The translations under genes were made by a program, and so were the position numbers. The notes below the pieces were generated by a model that did no database searches, had not been told where the DNA came from, and worked only from the letters and a program-made list of their open reading frames with translations. Positions 38,101 through 45,967 of a stretch of DNA of 64,000 nt are shown piece after piece. Origin of the DNA: Alphaproteobacteria bacterium (lineage in GTDB: Bacteria > Pseudomonadota > Alphaproteobacteria > CAAGCB01 > CAG-977); the NCBI GenBank assembly GCA_024407875.1, contig JAKSVT010000003.1:1-64000 (forward strand). The letters are read 5' to 3'. How positions within the stretch are numbered: position 1 is the stretch's first letter; each line of letters opens with the position of its first letter.

Positions 38101-39002
38101 TAGGGGATGCTGCTGGTAAATTAGCATATGTTACATCTAATACAATGAATATTACATACGTTAGAGGTGAAGATGATCCAATTCCTGCTGAAAAAGCATT
38201 AATTGGTGATGTTAACCAAACAACAGATGGCAATATTACACCAGTAAATGTAACAGCAAATCAACAAGGATTGCAAAGTGCAGTTACAGTAACAGGTAAA
38301 AATAATGGTAACCAATCAGGTCAACCAGTAACATTTGGAGCTGGAGAAAAATCAACAGCTGGTAAGTTAGTATTAACTAATAAATTTAGCTTTAATAACA
38401 TTAAAGCATCACAGGTTGGTAATAAAATTGCAGGTGTTTCATTTAACGCAGATGGTACTCCTTCAGCAGTTAATATCAATAATTTAGCTTTCGAATGGTG
38501 TAATGGTGCAGCTGATATGACAGGAAACTATTACGAAAGTACACAAGTTAATTTGTTCTTAGGTAATGAGAATACAGCAACAGGCTTGACTCAATTATCT
38601 GGAGCGTTTACAACAAACTTTATTAGCCAAAATGGTGCAAAGTTTGGTTCATATACAGGCGTTTCAATATCAGAAGACGGTGTTGTAACAGCAATCTTTG
38701 ACAATGGTCAAACACGTCCTATTGCTCAAATTCCTGTGGCTACATTTGTAAACGCAAACTCTATGGAAGCTTTGACAGGTAATATTTGGATTGAAACAAC
38801 CGGTTCTGGCAATGCAACACTTCGTACTGCTGGAGAAGGAGGTTCCGGTACAATTACTGCCTCATCTTTGGAAGATTCAACCGTTGATATCGCTAACGAA
38901 TTTACAAATATGATTACGACACAACGTGCTTATTCCGCAGCTTCAAAGATTATTACTACATCTGATGATATGTTGGAAGAATTGATTAACATCAAACGTT
39001 AG
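35103..39002 (+). CDS. flgE: Giant flagellar hook protein FlgE
   Basis: A 1299-residue hook protein, against about 400-600 in most bacteria. The N-terminus (MSLFGALKTGVSGL, then SDNIANVNTVGYK) and the C-terminus (EFTNMITTQRAYSAASKIITTSDDMLEELINI) are the standard axial D0/D1 parts. Between about residues 290 and 800 a beta motif of the type hxhxGxxYxF recurs six or seven times (for example near 296, 435, 536, 648, 706 and 745), looking like duplicated surface domains. It has 12 cysteines, including NCSGCYAC near residue 384, unusual for a hook. The AGAAW hairpin array follows it. Confidence 0.93.
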   Translation: MSLFGALKTGVSGLTAQSSSMTIISDNIANVNTVGYKANSASFSTLVTKQTSSTNYSSGGVFCRVREGIDAQGLLSSTSNATDIAISGDGFFVTTAVSVPDGDDMYSYTRAGSFGIDKEGYLVNENGQYLQAWTLMSYDGTSTANTITVNNNTYMKAYTDTRGKTVYINDNIIDAENLQAVNLNRIGGTAQETTEIQFGANLPADDPIFDPGNPEAGGRYTSAVLMYDSLGNSHNVEMIFTKTGTGAWDVDMGLPTGVSSLVSYSNAESTNDASPDVYAAAAQLEFNKIPSNHSTIGIEIEGINYVFEFSSDGTKSYNPLPNEQVIMVDTSAGIVTVEDAVKALYTEMQGILPGAGRFSMGSNGMSIQVRQSTAGSSVRFNCSGCYACLQSQTNPDPQTGIATGYFEMPEIDWDVKNTARIEFTSTKSSDYLNKTITLGQNIYKFTNKDEVSDGIICVNIDSAVDRVTNTVDVVKMVGLLKAKINDIELDPERFIASGSTLEIEPNPTGENILLNTSAGSALVFTCNILASYANQVVNINGKQYKFIKDDSHATGDVDGDTVFVSLAGLAGQDRTDALPIAVVNELKNAIDAYYAKNNDFDTANYFAIKGNKITAASDDMSMSVESIPSYKKTLTFSETNAKNYDNKTIDIDGITYRFSLWDQTGTEADGTVTVGLLDKGAISTEKLDFVSSDGVFHFDKNLVGKNLTIGNKIYGFKKYGAISGNEIALVQDQQIKLDSVAAGDTLVIKGTTYTFKNNADASVKTDVYKSDATHCCIANGRTFEIPDKTGTGTITYTFYDPANYEAHKTEDNVFKVDYTGLDLGTENGVQAALARTSNYLKSLMSALPDSLGKSSVSETASTVSLSFSPYCYVDLDTSNLGETFSRNINKLDSNTPASYSDGTTVNLSGTTLGKITGTGSFSNGAVGTEGNTEDGSIKNVTEYMTNSLKTLATLTGGSYSAGVITYNDSNCLKLEKAASIGDDVCAISLTTTSNAAMNALGDAAGKLAYVTSNTMNITYVRGEDDPIPAEKALIGDVNQTTDGNITPVNVTANQQGLQSAVTVTGKNNGNQSGQPVTFGAGEKSTAGKLVLTNKFSFNNIKASQVGNKIAGVSFNADGTPSAVNINNLAFEWCNGAADMTGNYYESTQVNLFLGNENTATGLTQLSGAFTTNFISQNGAKFGSYTGVSISEDGVVTAIFDNGQTRPIAQIPVATFVNANSMEALTGNIWIETTGSGNATLRTAGEGGSGTITASSLEDSTVDIANEFTNMITTQRAYSAASKIITTSDDMLEELINIKR

Positions 39003-39104
39003 TAATTAAGAACAATAAAATAATTCAGAAAGTGTTTTGGTAGAATTTCAAAACAAAAAAAGGAAGAATTCCTTAAAATATAAATAGAATGTTTAGAAAT
39101 TTAT

Positions 39105-39161
39105 GCCAGAATGGCGATAGCAGAAAGCTGTATTTCAATAGAATATTGTCGCCAGAATGGT
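39105..39161 (+). repeat. Structured repeat unit, copy 1
   Basis: A 57-base unit of four AGAAW hairpins: GCC/GGC, ATAGC/GCTGT, CAAT/ATTG and GCC/GGT arms. GGCGA (39113-39117) can instead pair with TCGCC (39149-39153), closing hairpins two and three into a three-way junction. Copy 2 lies 119 bases downstream. Confidence 0.75.
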
Positions 39162-39223
39162 ATACTTATTAGGTAAAGATATAGAATAATATCATATAAA
39201 AAATAGAATATTTGGTTTAGAAA

Positions 39224-39278
39224 GCTAGAAAGGTGATAGCAGAAAGCTGTTTCGACAGAATGTTGTCGCCAGAAAGGT
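39224..39278 (+). repeat. Structured repeat unit, copy 2
   Basis: A 55-base unit matching copy 1 at about 48 of 55 aligned positions with one 2-base gap. The CAAT/ATTG arms become CGAC/GTTG and still pair, including one full T-A to C-G swap. The outer GGCGA/TCGCC stem becomes GGTGA/TCGCC with a G.U pair. Loops remain AGAAW. The pattern of change supports a conserved RNA fold. Confidence 0.75.
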
Positions 39279-39308
39279 AAAAAATCAAAATAGAATATTT
39301 ACAAAATT

Positions 39309-39335
39309 GGGGTGCAAAGAATGGCACTCCATTTT
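39309..39335 (+). terminator. Intrinsic terminator of the fliK-flgD-flgE operon
   Basis: GGGGTGC (39309-39315) pairs with GCACTCC (39324-39330; one G.U) and is followed by ATTTTTG and further T-rich sequence. The 8-base loop contains AGAAT, making it also the last element of the hairpin array. Confidence 0.8.
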
Positions 39336-39363
39336 TGTTTTTGAAATTATGGTAAATAAAAAA

Positions 39364-39383
39364 CCCGTCAAAATCTTGACGGG
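39364..39383 (-). terminator. Intrinsic terminator of rpmB (bidirectional shape)
   Basis: CCCGTCAA (39364-39371) and TTGACGGG (39376-39383) form a perfect 8-bp stem with a four-base loop. On the minus strand it is followed by a run of T, directly behind rpmB. On the plus strand it is followed by CTTTT, so it may also back up the flgE terminator. Confidence 0.9.
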
Positions 39384-39407
39384 CTTTTAAATTCTTCAAA
39401 CAAGCGA

Positions 39408-39710
39408 TTATTTTGCTTCAGCTGTTTTCTTTTGTGCTGCTGACAAAACGCTCTTCTTTAAGCATTTTGCATCATAAGACAAGCGGCTGTTTGGTGTGCT
39501 GATTAAGAAAGCATCCAATCCACCGTTAGCTTCGATTGTGCGTAATCCACGTGTTGAAACACGTAAAGCAACTGTTTTACCGAGAGCTTCACTTAACAAT
39601 GAAACAACTTGCAAATTTGGTAAAAATCTGCGACGTGTTTTGTTGTTAGCATGAGAAACATTGTTTCCTGTTTGTACGCCTGTTCCTGTAATAATGCAAC
39701 GTCTGGACAT
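39408..39710 (-). CDS. rpmB: 50S ribosomal protein L28
   Basis: A 100-residue L28 starting [29 protein letters not shown], the typical N-terminus, with [28 protein letters not shown] further on. It is a single-gene unit with its own terminator and a plausible promoter at 39747-39775. Only one cysteine is present, so it is the zinc-free form. It separates the motility region from the efflux operon. Confidence 0.96.
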   Translation of the reverse strand: MSRRCIITGTGVQTGNNVSHANNKTRRRFLPNLQVVSLLSEALGKTVALRVSTRGLRTIEANGGLDAFLISTPNSRLSYDAKCLKKSVLSAAQKKTAEAK

Positions 39711-39746
39711 ATCTTTAATTCCTTTTAAACAAAATGTTGTACGCGC

Positions 39747-39775
39747 TTTTTACATTTATTTTGCGATAAAGTCAA
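39747..39775 (-). promoter_or_regulatory. Probable sigma-70-type promoter of rpmB
   Basis: On the minus strand TTGACT (39775-39770) and TAAAAA (39752-39747) are 17 bases apart, upstream of the rpmB ATG at 39710 and its AAGGA SD. The -10 match is moderate. Confidence 0.45.
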
Positions 39776-39942
39776 GTAAAAACAATCAATAGAAGGAAAA
39801 TTATTTTTTCCTTTGTTTGATTTTAAAATTTTTCAATGAGATATAAGCATATATATACTCTATATTTAATATTTGTTGAAATTCTAGAAAAATTTGATAA
39901 AAATATGTAAATTTTAATTTTTTATTAATAAGGCTAAATGAA

Positions 39943-41103
39943 ATGAAAGTTGGAAGAATTAAAGTAAGCAATGTAGTACTCCACACATTTATGATGGGAC
40001 TATGTTTTGGAGTAGGTTGGGAACTTAAAGAAAAGTTGACACCTAAGAGTGATATGTCATGGGCTTTTCAGACTCCTTACGTTGTAACAGCTCAGGTTGA
40101 AACAAAAACCATAGCTCCAGAGAAAAAGTATATTGCTTCTGTTGAAGCTATCAATGGTGTTGATGTTAAAGCACAAGTTACAGGCTATTTAGATAAAATC
40201 TTATTTACTGAAGGTGCTTATGTTAGAAAAGGTGATGTTCTTTTTGTTATTGAACAATCAAAATATATTGAAGCTGTAAATTCTGCTGAAGCTGATGTTG
40301 CTCGTATTTCTGCTGACTATAAGCGCGTTTCCAACGATCATAAGAGAAATATGGTTTTATACAAACAAGAGGTTTTGACAGCAAGTGAAATTGAAGCTTC
40401 CGAATCCGAATTGCAACAAACAAGAGCTGCTTTAAAAGCTGCTCAAGCAGGATTAGAAGTTGCAAAAATTAACTTAGGCTATACAGAAGTAAAATCTCCA
40501 ATTAATGGTTATATTGGTAAGGCCTTAATCACAAAAGGAAACTTCGTTGATATGTCAGGAAAAGCTATGGCAAGAATAGTTCAAATATCACCGATTCGTG
40601 TTTCTTTTTCTATTTCTGATCGTGATCGTTTAGAAGCAATCAAAAATATGAAAAATAATAAAATTGATATTAAGAAAAATTTTAAAGTTCGTTTGCCTGA
40701 TAATGAAATTATGCCATTTAATGTAATTGATGTTTTCTTTGATTCTGAAATTAATGCAGCAACAGCTACAGTAGCTTCTTATTTGGATGTTGAAAATCCA
40801 GATAAATTATTGTTGCCAGGAAACCATGTTGATGCAATTTTAGTTGTTGGTGAAAATAAAGATTATTTATTAATTCCTCAAGGAGCTATTGTCCAAGATG
40901 AATTAGGAGTTTTCGTTTATAGAGTTGATACAAAGGAAAATGGCAAAAAGGTTGCTGTTAAAGCTTATATCAAAACTGGAGAACAAATTGACGATAAAAT
41001 TATCGTAACAGAAGGCTTGAATCCATCTGATAAAATTATTGTTCAAGGTCTTCAAAAAGTTGATAACGGTGTTGAAGTTAATACTTCTGACTTAGTTAAG
41101 TAA
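39943..41103 (+). CDS. RND efflux periplasmic adaptor subunit
   Basis: A 386-residue membrane-fusion protein: an N-terminal hydrophobic anchor (about 9-25), then barrel-sandwich halves (VKAQVTGYLDKILFTEGAYVRKGDVLFVIE and YTEVKSPINGYIGKALITKGNFV) flanking a coiled-coil hairpin at about 105-165, then beta-barrel and membrane-proximal parts. It links an RND pump to a TolC-type channel across the periplasm. It is the first gene of a three-gene efflux operon. Confidence 0.93.
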   Translation: MKVGRIKVSNVVLHTFMMGLCFGVGWELKEKLTPKSDMSWAFQTPYVVTAQVETKTIAPEKKYIASVEAINGVDVKAQVTGYLDKILFTEGAYVRKGDVLFVIEQSKYIEAVNSAEADVARISADYKRVSNDHKRNMVLYKQEVLTASEIEASESELQQTRAALKAAQAGLEVAKINLGYTEVKSPINGYIGKALITKGNFVDMSGKAMARIVQISPIRVSFSISDRDRLEAIKNMKNNKIDIKKNFKVRLPDNEIMPFNVIDVFFDSEINAATATVASYLDVENPDKLLLPGNHVDAILVVGENKDYLLIPQGAIVQDELGVFVYRVDTKENGKKVAVKAYIKTGEQIDDKIIVTEGLNPSDKIIVQGLQKVDNGVEVNTSDLVK

Positions 41104-41117
41104 AAGGTTTATTAAAA

Positions 41118-44100
41118 ATGTTTTCTGAATTCTTTTTGAAACGTCCTCGTTTTGCTATAGTTATTTCAATTATAATGTGTATTGCTGGTATTGTTTCAAT
41201 AAAACAATTACCTGTTGCATTATATCCTGAAATTACACCTCCAGTTGTTAAAGTTAGAGCAAATTATCCTGGAGCTTCTGCAGATGTTATTGCTAAGACT
41301 GTTGCTATTCCTATTGAAAAGGAAGTAAACGGTGTTGAAGATATGTTATACATGGAATCATCATCTCAAGATACAGTTTACGAATTAACAGTTACCTTTA
41401 AAACAGGTGTTGATCCTGATATGGCTCAAGTTAAGGTTCAAAACCGTGTTCAAATTGCTAGCGCATCTTTACCTGAAGAAGTTTCTCGTCAAGGTGTTAC
41501 TGTAACACGTGAATCAACAAATATGTTGGCAATGATTTCATTTGCTTCACCTGATTTAAGTGTAGATAAATTAAAAATATCAGATTTCGTTATTGATAAC
41601 GTAAAACAATCCCTTGCTCGTGTTGAAGGTGTTGGTGGTGTTCAAATTTATGCTTCAAACTCATCTATGCGTGTTTGGTTAAACTCAGATAAAATGGCTC
41701 AATTAGGCTTAACAGCTAGTGATATTCGTGTAGCTATTTCTTCTCAGAACTATCAACCAAGTTTAGGTAAATTAGGTGCAGCACCAAATGAAAATGCACA
41801 AATGATTTATCCTTTAAAAACTTTGGGCCGTATTAATGAGGTTGAAGACTTTAAGAATATTATTGTTAGAACAGCTGAACATGGTGGTTTAGTACGTTTA
41901 AAAGATATCGCTAGAGTTGAAATCGGTGAAGAAAATTATGGTATTACAGCATATGCAAATAATAAAGATGCTGTAGCTCTCATGGTTAACTTATCTTCAG
42001 GAGCAAATGCTCTTGATTGTATTAAGAAAGTTCGTAATGAATTAAAACGTTTGGAACAATATATGCCAAAAGGAGTTGAATACCATATCAACTTTGACTC
42101 AACTGATTATATTAATGCTTCTATTCATGAAGTTGTTGAAACATTAGTTGAAACATTCTTGTTGGTTGTTTTAGTTTGTTGGATTTTCTTACAAAACTGG
42201 AGAACAACATTAGTTCCATCTATTGCAATTCCTGTATCATTGTTAGCAACATTTGGAGTTATGCTTGCTTGTGGCTATTCAATCAATATGTTTACATTAT
42301 TTGGTTTGGTTTTAGCTATTGGCTCCGTTGTGGACGATGCGATTGTTGTTGTTGAACGTGTTGCGGTTTTAATGAATGATGAAAATATGGAACCAATGGA
42401 TGCTACTCGTAAGACAATGAAAGAAGTTTCAGGAGCTTTGGTTGCAACAACTCTTGTTATGGTTGCTATTTTCGTTCCTATTGCATGTATGGGTGGTATT
42501 ACTGGTCGTATTTATCAACAATTTGCTATTACAATTTCAACGGCTTTGTGTTTCTCAACATTAAATGCTCTTACATTATCTCCAGTTTTATGTTCAACAA
42601 TTTTGAAACGTTATACTGTTCCAAAACATGGACCATTTGCATGGTTTAACTCAATTTTGCATAGATCAAACAAATATTATACAAGAGCAACAGCTTTGTT
42701 TGCAAGAAAGGTTGCTGTTATTGCAATATTTTTCTTTGTTATTTTAGGTATAAATGGAGCTTTATTTAAAGTAAGTGGTACATCATTTGTTCCTAATGAA
42801 GACCAAGGTGTTTATGTGGTTGATGTTGCTTTGCCAGAAGGTGCTTCTTTCTCAAGAACACGTGATGCTATACAAAGTATGACAAAAGATATTTTAAAAG
42901 ATTTCGGTGATAAAGGTGGTGTTAAAGACACTACAACTGTTGCTGGTGTATCTATTATTGGTGGTAGAGCAGAAAATGCAGGTTTAATTATTGTTGGTTT
43001 GAAAAATTGGGAAATTCGTAAATCTCCAGATAAATATTCAACTACAATGATGACACAAAGATGTACTCAATTAAAAGCATCTTATCCTGGTGCTAATATC
43101 AACTGTTTTGAATTCCCTGCTATTATGGGGTTAGGTAGTCAAGGCGGTATGGATTTTAGATTACAAATGGTTGATGGTATGGATTATACCAAATTGGATA
43201 ATGCAGCTACTAAATTTTTAGGAGCTGTAAATAGTGAATATGCTTATTTCAAATATGGATTTACAACATTTACATCTAAGACTCCAGCAATGTACATTGA
43301 AATTAACCGTGAAAAAGCTGAAGCTTTGAATGTTCCAGTTGGAACAATTTATTCAACTTTAGAAGCTTATTTAGGTTCTATGTACGTAAATGATATTAAC
43401 TTTGGTACTCAAGTAAATAAGGTTGTTGTTCAATCTGATGCTTTATTCCGTGATAATGTAGATAGTTTAAATAAGATTTATGTTCAATCTACAAGTGGAC
43501 AAGAGGTGCCATTAGGTTCATTAATTTCATTAAGAAAAGTAATGTCTCCTCGTGTTATTACTCGTTATAACCAATTTCCTAGTGCAACAATTAATGCAAT
43601 GCAAAGTGATTCTGTTTCATCAGGTGAAGCTATGAGCAAAATGGAAAGTTTAATGAAAATGTTCCATGGTGACTTTACATTCGATTGGTCAAGTATGAGT
43701 TGGCAAGAAAAGAATAACCAAGGACAAATTATTATATTGGTAACTTTGGCAGTTTTGTTTGCTTACTTGTTCTTGGTTGCACAGTATGAAAGTTGGACGT
43801 TGCCATTATCTGTTTTGATGTCAGTTTCTGTTGCATCTGCAGGTGCTTTAGCAGGTTTAATTTTTACAGGTTTGCCATTATCAATTTATTCTCAATTAGG
43901 AATTGTTTTGTTAGTTGGTCTAGCTTCTAAGAATGCTATTTTAATTGTTGAATTTGCACGTGATGCTCATAGTACAAAATCAATAGCTGCATCTGCTATA
44001 TATGCATTAAAAGAACGTTTTCGTCCTGTATTGATGACAGCTTTAACATTCGTTTTAGGTGTATGGCCTATGTTGATTGCTAATGGAGCTGGTGCAAACA

Positions 44101-44240
44101 GCCGTCGAGCAATTGGCACACCAGTATTTTGGGGAATGTTATTTGGTACTTTTATCGGATTGTTTATAATTCCATTACTTTATGTTTTAGTTCAAACATT
44201 AACTGAAAAATTCAGTAAAAAGAATGTATCTAATAAGTAG
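41118..44240 (+). CDS. RND multidrug efflux transporter (AcrB/MexF type)
   Basis: A 1040-residue HAE1-type RND pump with 12 transmembrane helices and two large periplasmic loops. The N-terminus FSEFFLKRPRFAIVISI and the proton-relay helix 4 with GSVVDDAIVVVERV (adjacent aspartates) are typical, as is the helix 10-12 region LLVGLASKNAILIVEFA. It exports hydrophobic compounds using the proton gradient. It lies 14 bases downstream of the adaptor gene and just ahead of the TolC-like gene. Confidence 0.96.
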   Translation: MFSEFFLKRPRFAIVISIIMCIAGIVSIKQLPVALYPEITPPVVKVRANYPGASADVIAKTVAIPIEKEVNGVEDMLYMESSSQDTVYELTVTFKTGVDPDMAQVKVQNRVQIASASLPEEVSRQGVTVTRESTNMLAMISFASPDLSVDKLKISDFVIDNVKQSLARVEGVGGVQIYASNSSMRVWLNSDKMAQLGLTASDIRVAISSQNYQPSLGKLGAAPNENAQMIYPLKTLGRINEVEDFKNIIVRTAEHGGLVRLKDIARVEIGEENYGITAYANNKDAVALMVNLSSGANALDCIKKVRNELKRLEQYMPKGVEYHINFDSTDYINASIHEVVETLVETFLLVVLVCWIFLQNWRTTLVPSIAIPVSLLATFGVMLACGYSINMFTLFGLVLAIGSVVDDAIVVVERVAVLMNDENMEPMDATRKTMKEVSGALVATTLVMVAIFVPIACMGGITGRIYQQFAITISTALCFSTLNALTLSPVLCSTILKRYTVPKHGPFAWFNSILHRSNKYYTRATALFARKVAVIAIFFFVILGINGALFKVSGTSFVPNEDQGVYVVDVALPEGASFSRTRDAIQSMTKDILKDFGDKGGVKDTTTVAGVSIIGGRAENAGLIIVGLKNWEIRKSPDKYSTTMMTQRCTQLKASYPGANINCFEFPAIMGLGSQGGMDFRLQMVDGMDYTKLDNAATKFLGAVNSEYAYFKYGFTTFTSKTPAMYIEINREKAEALNVPVGTIYSTLEAYLGSMYVNDINFGTQVNKVVVQSDALFRDNVDSLNKIYVQSTSGQEVPLGSLISLRKVMSPRVITRYNQFPSATINAMQSDSVSSGEAMSKMESLMKMFHGDFTFDWSSMSWQEKNNQGQIIILVTLAVLFAYLFLVAQYESWTLPLSVLMSVSVASAGALAGLIFTGLPLSIYSQLGIVLLVGLASKNAILIVEFARDAHSTKSIAASAIYALKERFRPVLMTALTFVLGVWPMLIANGAGANSRRAIGTPVFWGMLFGTFIGLFIIPLLYVLVQTLTEKFSKKNVSNK

Positions 44241-44253
44241 AAGGATGAATAAA

Positions 44254-45807
44254 ATGTATGATTTAAGAAAATTTAGCGTTGCATTGGGTACATTACTTTT
44301 AATAACTTCAGGAGCTTATGCAGAAGAAAATTCTGATAATGCTCAGGCTAGTGAGCAATCCCAAGCTGTTGAACAAAATCAGGTTGAACAAAATCAAACA
44401 GCTATTCAAGAACAAAAAGAAGCTAATGCTAATAATGAAACAGTAGAAGCTAGTAAGGAAGAAGATAAGACACAAGACCAACCTGTTAAAGAGGAAAAAT
44501 CTTCTGAATTAAAACGTCCAGGGCAATGGGGTGATTGTGAATTTGATATAAATAAAAAATTGACTTTAGAAGATTTAAGATCAATAGGAATTTGTAAAAA
44601 CCCTGATTTAAGAAGAGGGTATATGTCTGCAAAAGCTGCAGAATCTCAAGTGGGGTCTGCTAGAGCTGCATATTTTCCAACTTTAAATTTAAATGCTGAA
44701 GCAGGTGCTTCTCATTATAAAGGTCAATTTAGATCAGATGAAGCAAATATACAAAAAGATTCTAAGGCAAAACCTTATTCCGTTAATTTGGCTTTACATT
44801 GGATGTTAATTGATTTTGGACGTGGATCTAAAGTTGATATGTATAAGGCTTATAAGGAAGTTTCTCGTTATGGATTTAATTCAGTTTGGAATGATACTCT
44901 TCTCGGAATTAATGGAGCTTATTTAGATTTATTAAGTGCTCAAGAAACTCTTGAAAGCGCAAAGAAAACTGTTGAAGCATATAAAGAATTCTATGAAGAA
45001 ACAGAAAAGAAATTTAATGTTGGTAAAGCTAATAAATCTGATTTATTGCTAGCTAAAACCACATATTTAAAATCTCAATTGCAAGTAACTTCTACAGAAA
45101 ATACTATTGAAAAGAATAGGGCTAATTTAGCAAGACTTTTGAATATGGATCCTGATACTAAATTTGAATTAGAAGTTCCTGAAAAGACAGAAGAAAGTAT
45201 ATCTTTAAATGAAGAAACAACTATTAGTGATTACATTAAAATTGCTTTAGAAAATAGACCTGAATTACAATCTTCTAAACAACAAGAATATGCTACAGAA
45301 AAAGCAATTGGTGCAGCAAAGGCAAATTTTGGCCCGACATTAGCTTTTGTAGGAAAAGCATCTTATTCAGATAGATGGAAAGATAATAAGCCATTTAAAG
45401 AAGATGGATATCCTTGGAAAAAAGAAGGCTATGTAGGATTAGCATTAGATATGCCTTTGTTTAATGGTTTGTCTGATATGTATAATGTTCAAAAAGCTAA
45501 ATATGAGAACCGTGCAGCCAAAGCTAATATAAAGAGCACTGAAGATATGGTTAAATCTGAAGTTTGGGATGCATATCAAGACTATAAAACAGCTTTAGAA
45601 TCATTCAGAATTAACGGCGATGTTTTAGCTTCTGCTGTAGAAAATGAACGTGTATCTCACGTTTCATATAGAGCGGGTAAAGAAACATTGTTGAATTTGC
45701 TTACAATTCAAGCAAGAAAATCAGAAGCAGAAATTGGCTTGATTGTTTCTTTTTATGGCGTTTTGTATGCAAAAGCTAATTTATACAGAGCTGTAGGAAA
45801 TATGTAA
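44254..45807 (+). CDS. TolC family outer membrane efflux protein
   Basis: A 517-residue protein starting at ATG 44254, chosen for the AAGGA SD 8 bases upstream and because it gives a clean signal peptide ending SGAYA. The frame is open further up (44224), overlapping the pump gene. After the signal there is a Gln/Glu/Asn-rich linker of about 65 residues, then two outer-membrane-efflux repeats with long helices. It completes the tripartite pump. A terminator follows at 45840. Confidence 0.9.
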   Translation: MYDLRKFSVALGTLLLITSGAYAEENSDNAQASEQSQAVEQNQVEQNQTAIQEQKEANANNETVEASKEEDKTQDQPVKEEKSSELKRPGQWGDCEFDINKKLTLEDLRSIGICKNPDLRRGYMSAKAAESQVGSARAAYFPTLNLNAEAGASHYKGQFRSDEANIQKDSKAKPYSVNLALHWMLIDFGRGSKVDMYKAYKEVSRYGFNSVWNDTLLGINGAYLDLLSAQETLESAKKTVEAYKEFYEETEKKFNVGKANKSDLLLAKTTYLKSQLQVTSTENTIEKNRANLARLLNMDPDTKFELEVPEKTEESISLNEETTISDYIKIALENRPELQSSKQQEYATEKAIGAAKANFGPTLAFVGKASYSDRWKDNKPFKEDGYPWKKEGYVGLALDMPLFNGLSDMYNVQKAKYENRAAKANIKSTEDMVKSEVWDAYQDYKTALESFRINGDVLASAVENERVSHVSYRAGKETLLNLLTIQARKSEAEIGLIVSFYGVLYAKANLYRAVGNM

Positions 45808-45839
45808 TTTTCTATTAAAAATTTAAATTTTAAAAAAAT

Positions 45840-45872
45840 AGAGGATATTCTTTGAGTATTCTCTGTTTTTTT
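45840..45872 (+). terminator. Intrinsic terminator of the RND efflux operon
   Basis: Bases 45840-45849 pair with 45855-45864 (10 bp including two G.U pairs) around a CTTTG loop and are followed by G and seven T. Confidence 0.85.
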
Positions 45873-45967
45873 ATAGTTTTTTATATTATTTTTGCGAAAA
45901 AATATAGACAAAATGGAAAAATAAGAGTAGAAATAAATTAAAATATATATTTTAAGGTAGGCTAGCT

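Larger units (their letters stand above)
39027..39330 (+). repeat. Array of mini-hairpins with AGAA(A/T) loops
   Basis: The 405-base gap 39003-39407 has no gene. Eighteen AGAAA/AGAAT pentamers lie between 39027 and 39322, starting at 39027, 39042, 39065, 39086, 39095, 39108, 39122, 39140, 39154, 39183, 39205, 39219, 39227, 39241, 39257, 39271, 39292 and 39318. Most are flanked by 3-7 bases of complementary sequence, for example AAGGA/TCCTT around 39065, GATAT/ATATC around 39183 and ATAGC/GCTGT around 39122 and 39241. The loop is constant while the arms differ, so selection seems to act on the hairpin. The last member is the loop of the operon terminator. No known family comes to mind. Confidence 0.8.

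Noticed and set aside
39217-39399. Open frame of 60 codons on the minus strand
   Set aside because: It runs through the hairpin array and the rpmB terminator, with no SD and no protein-like composition.
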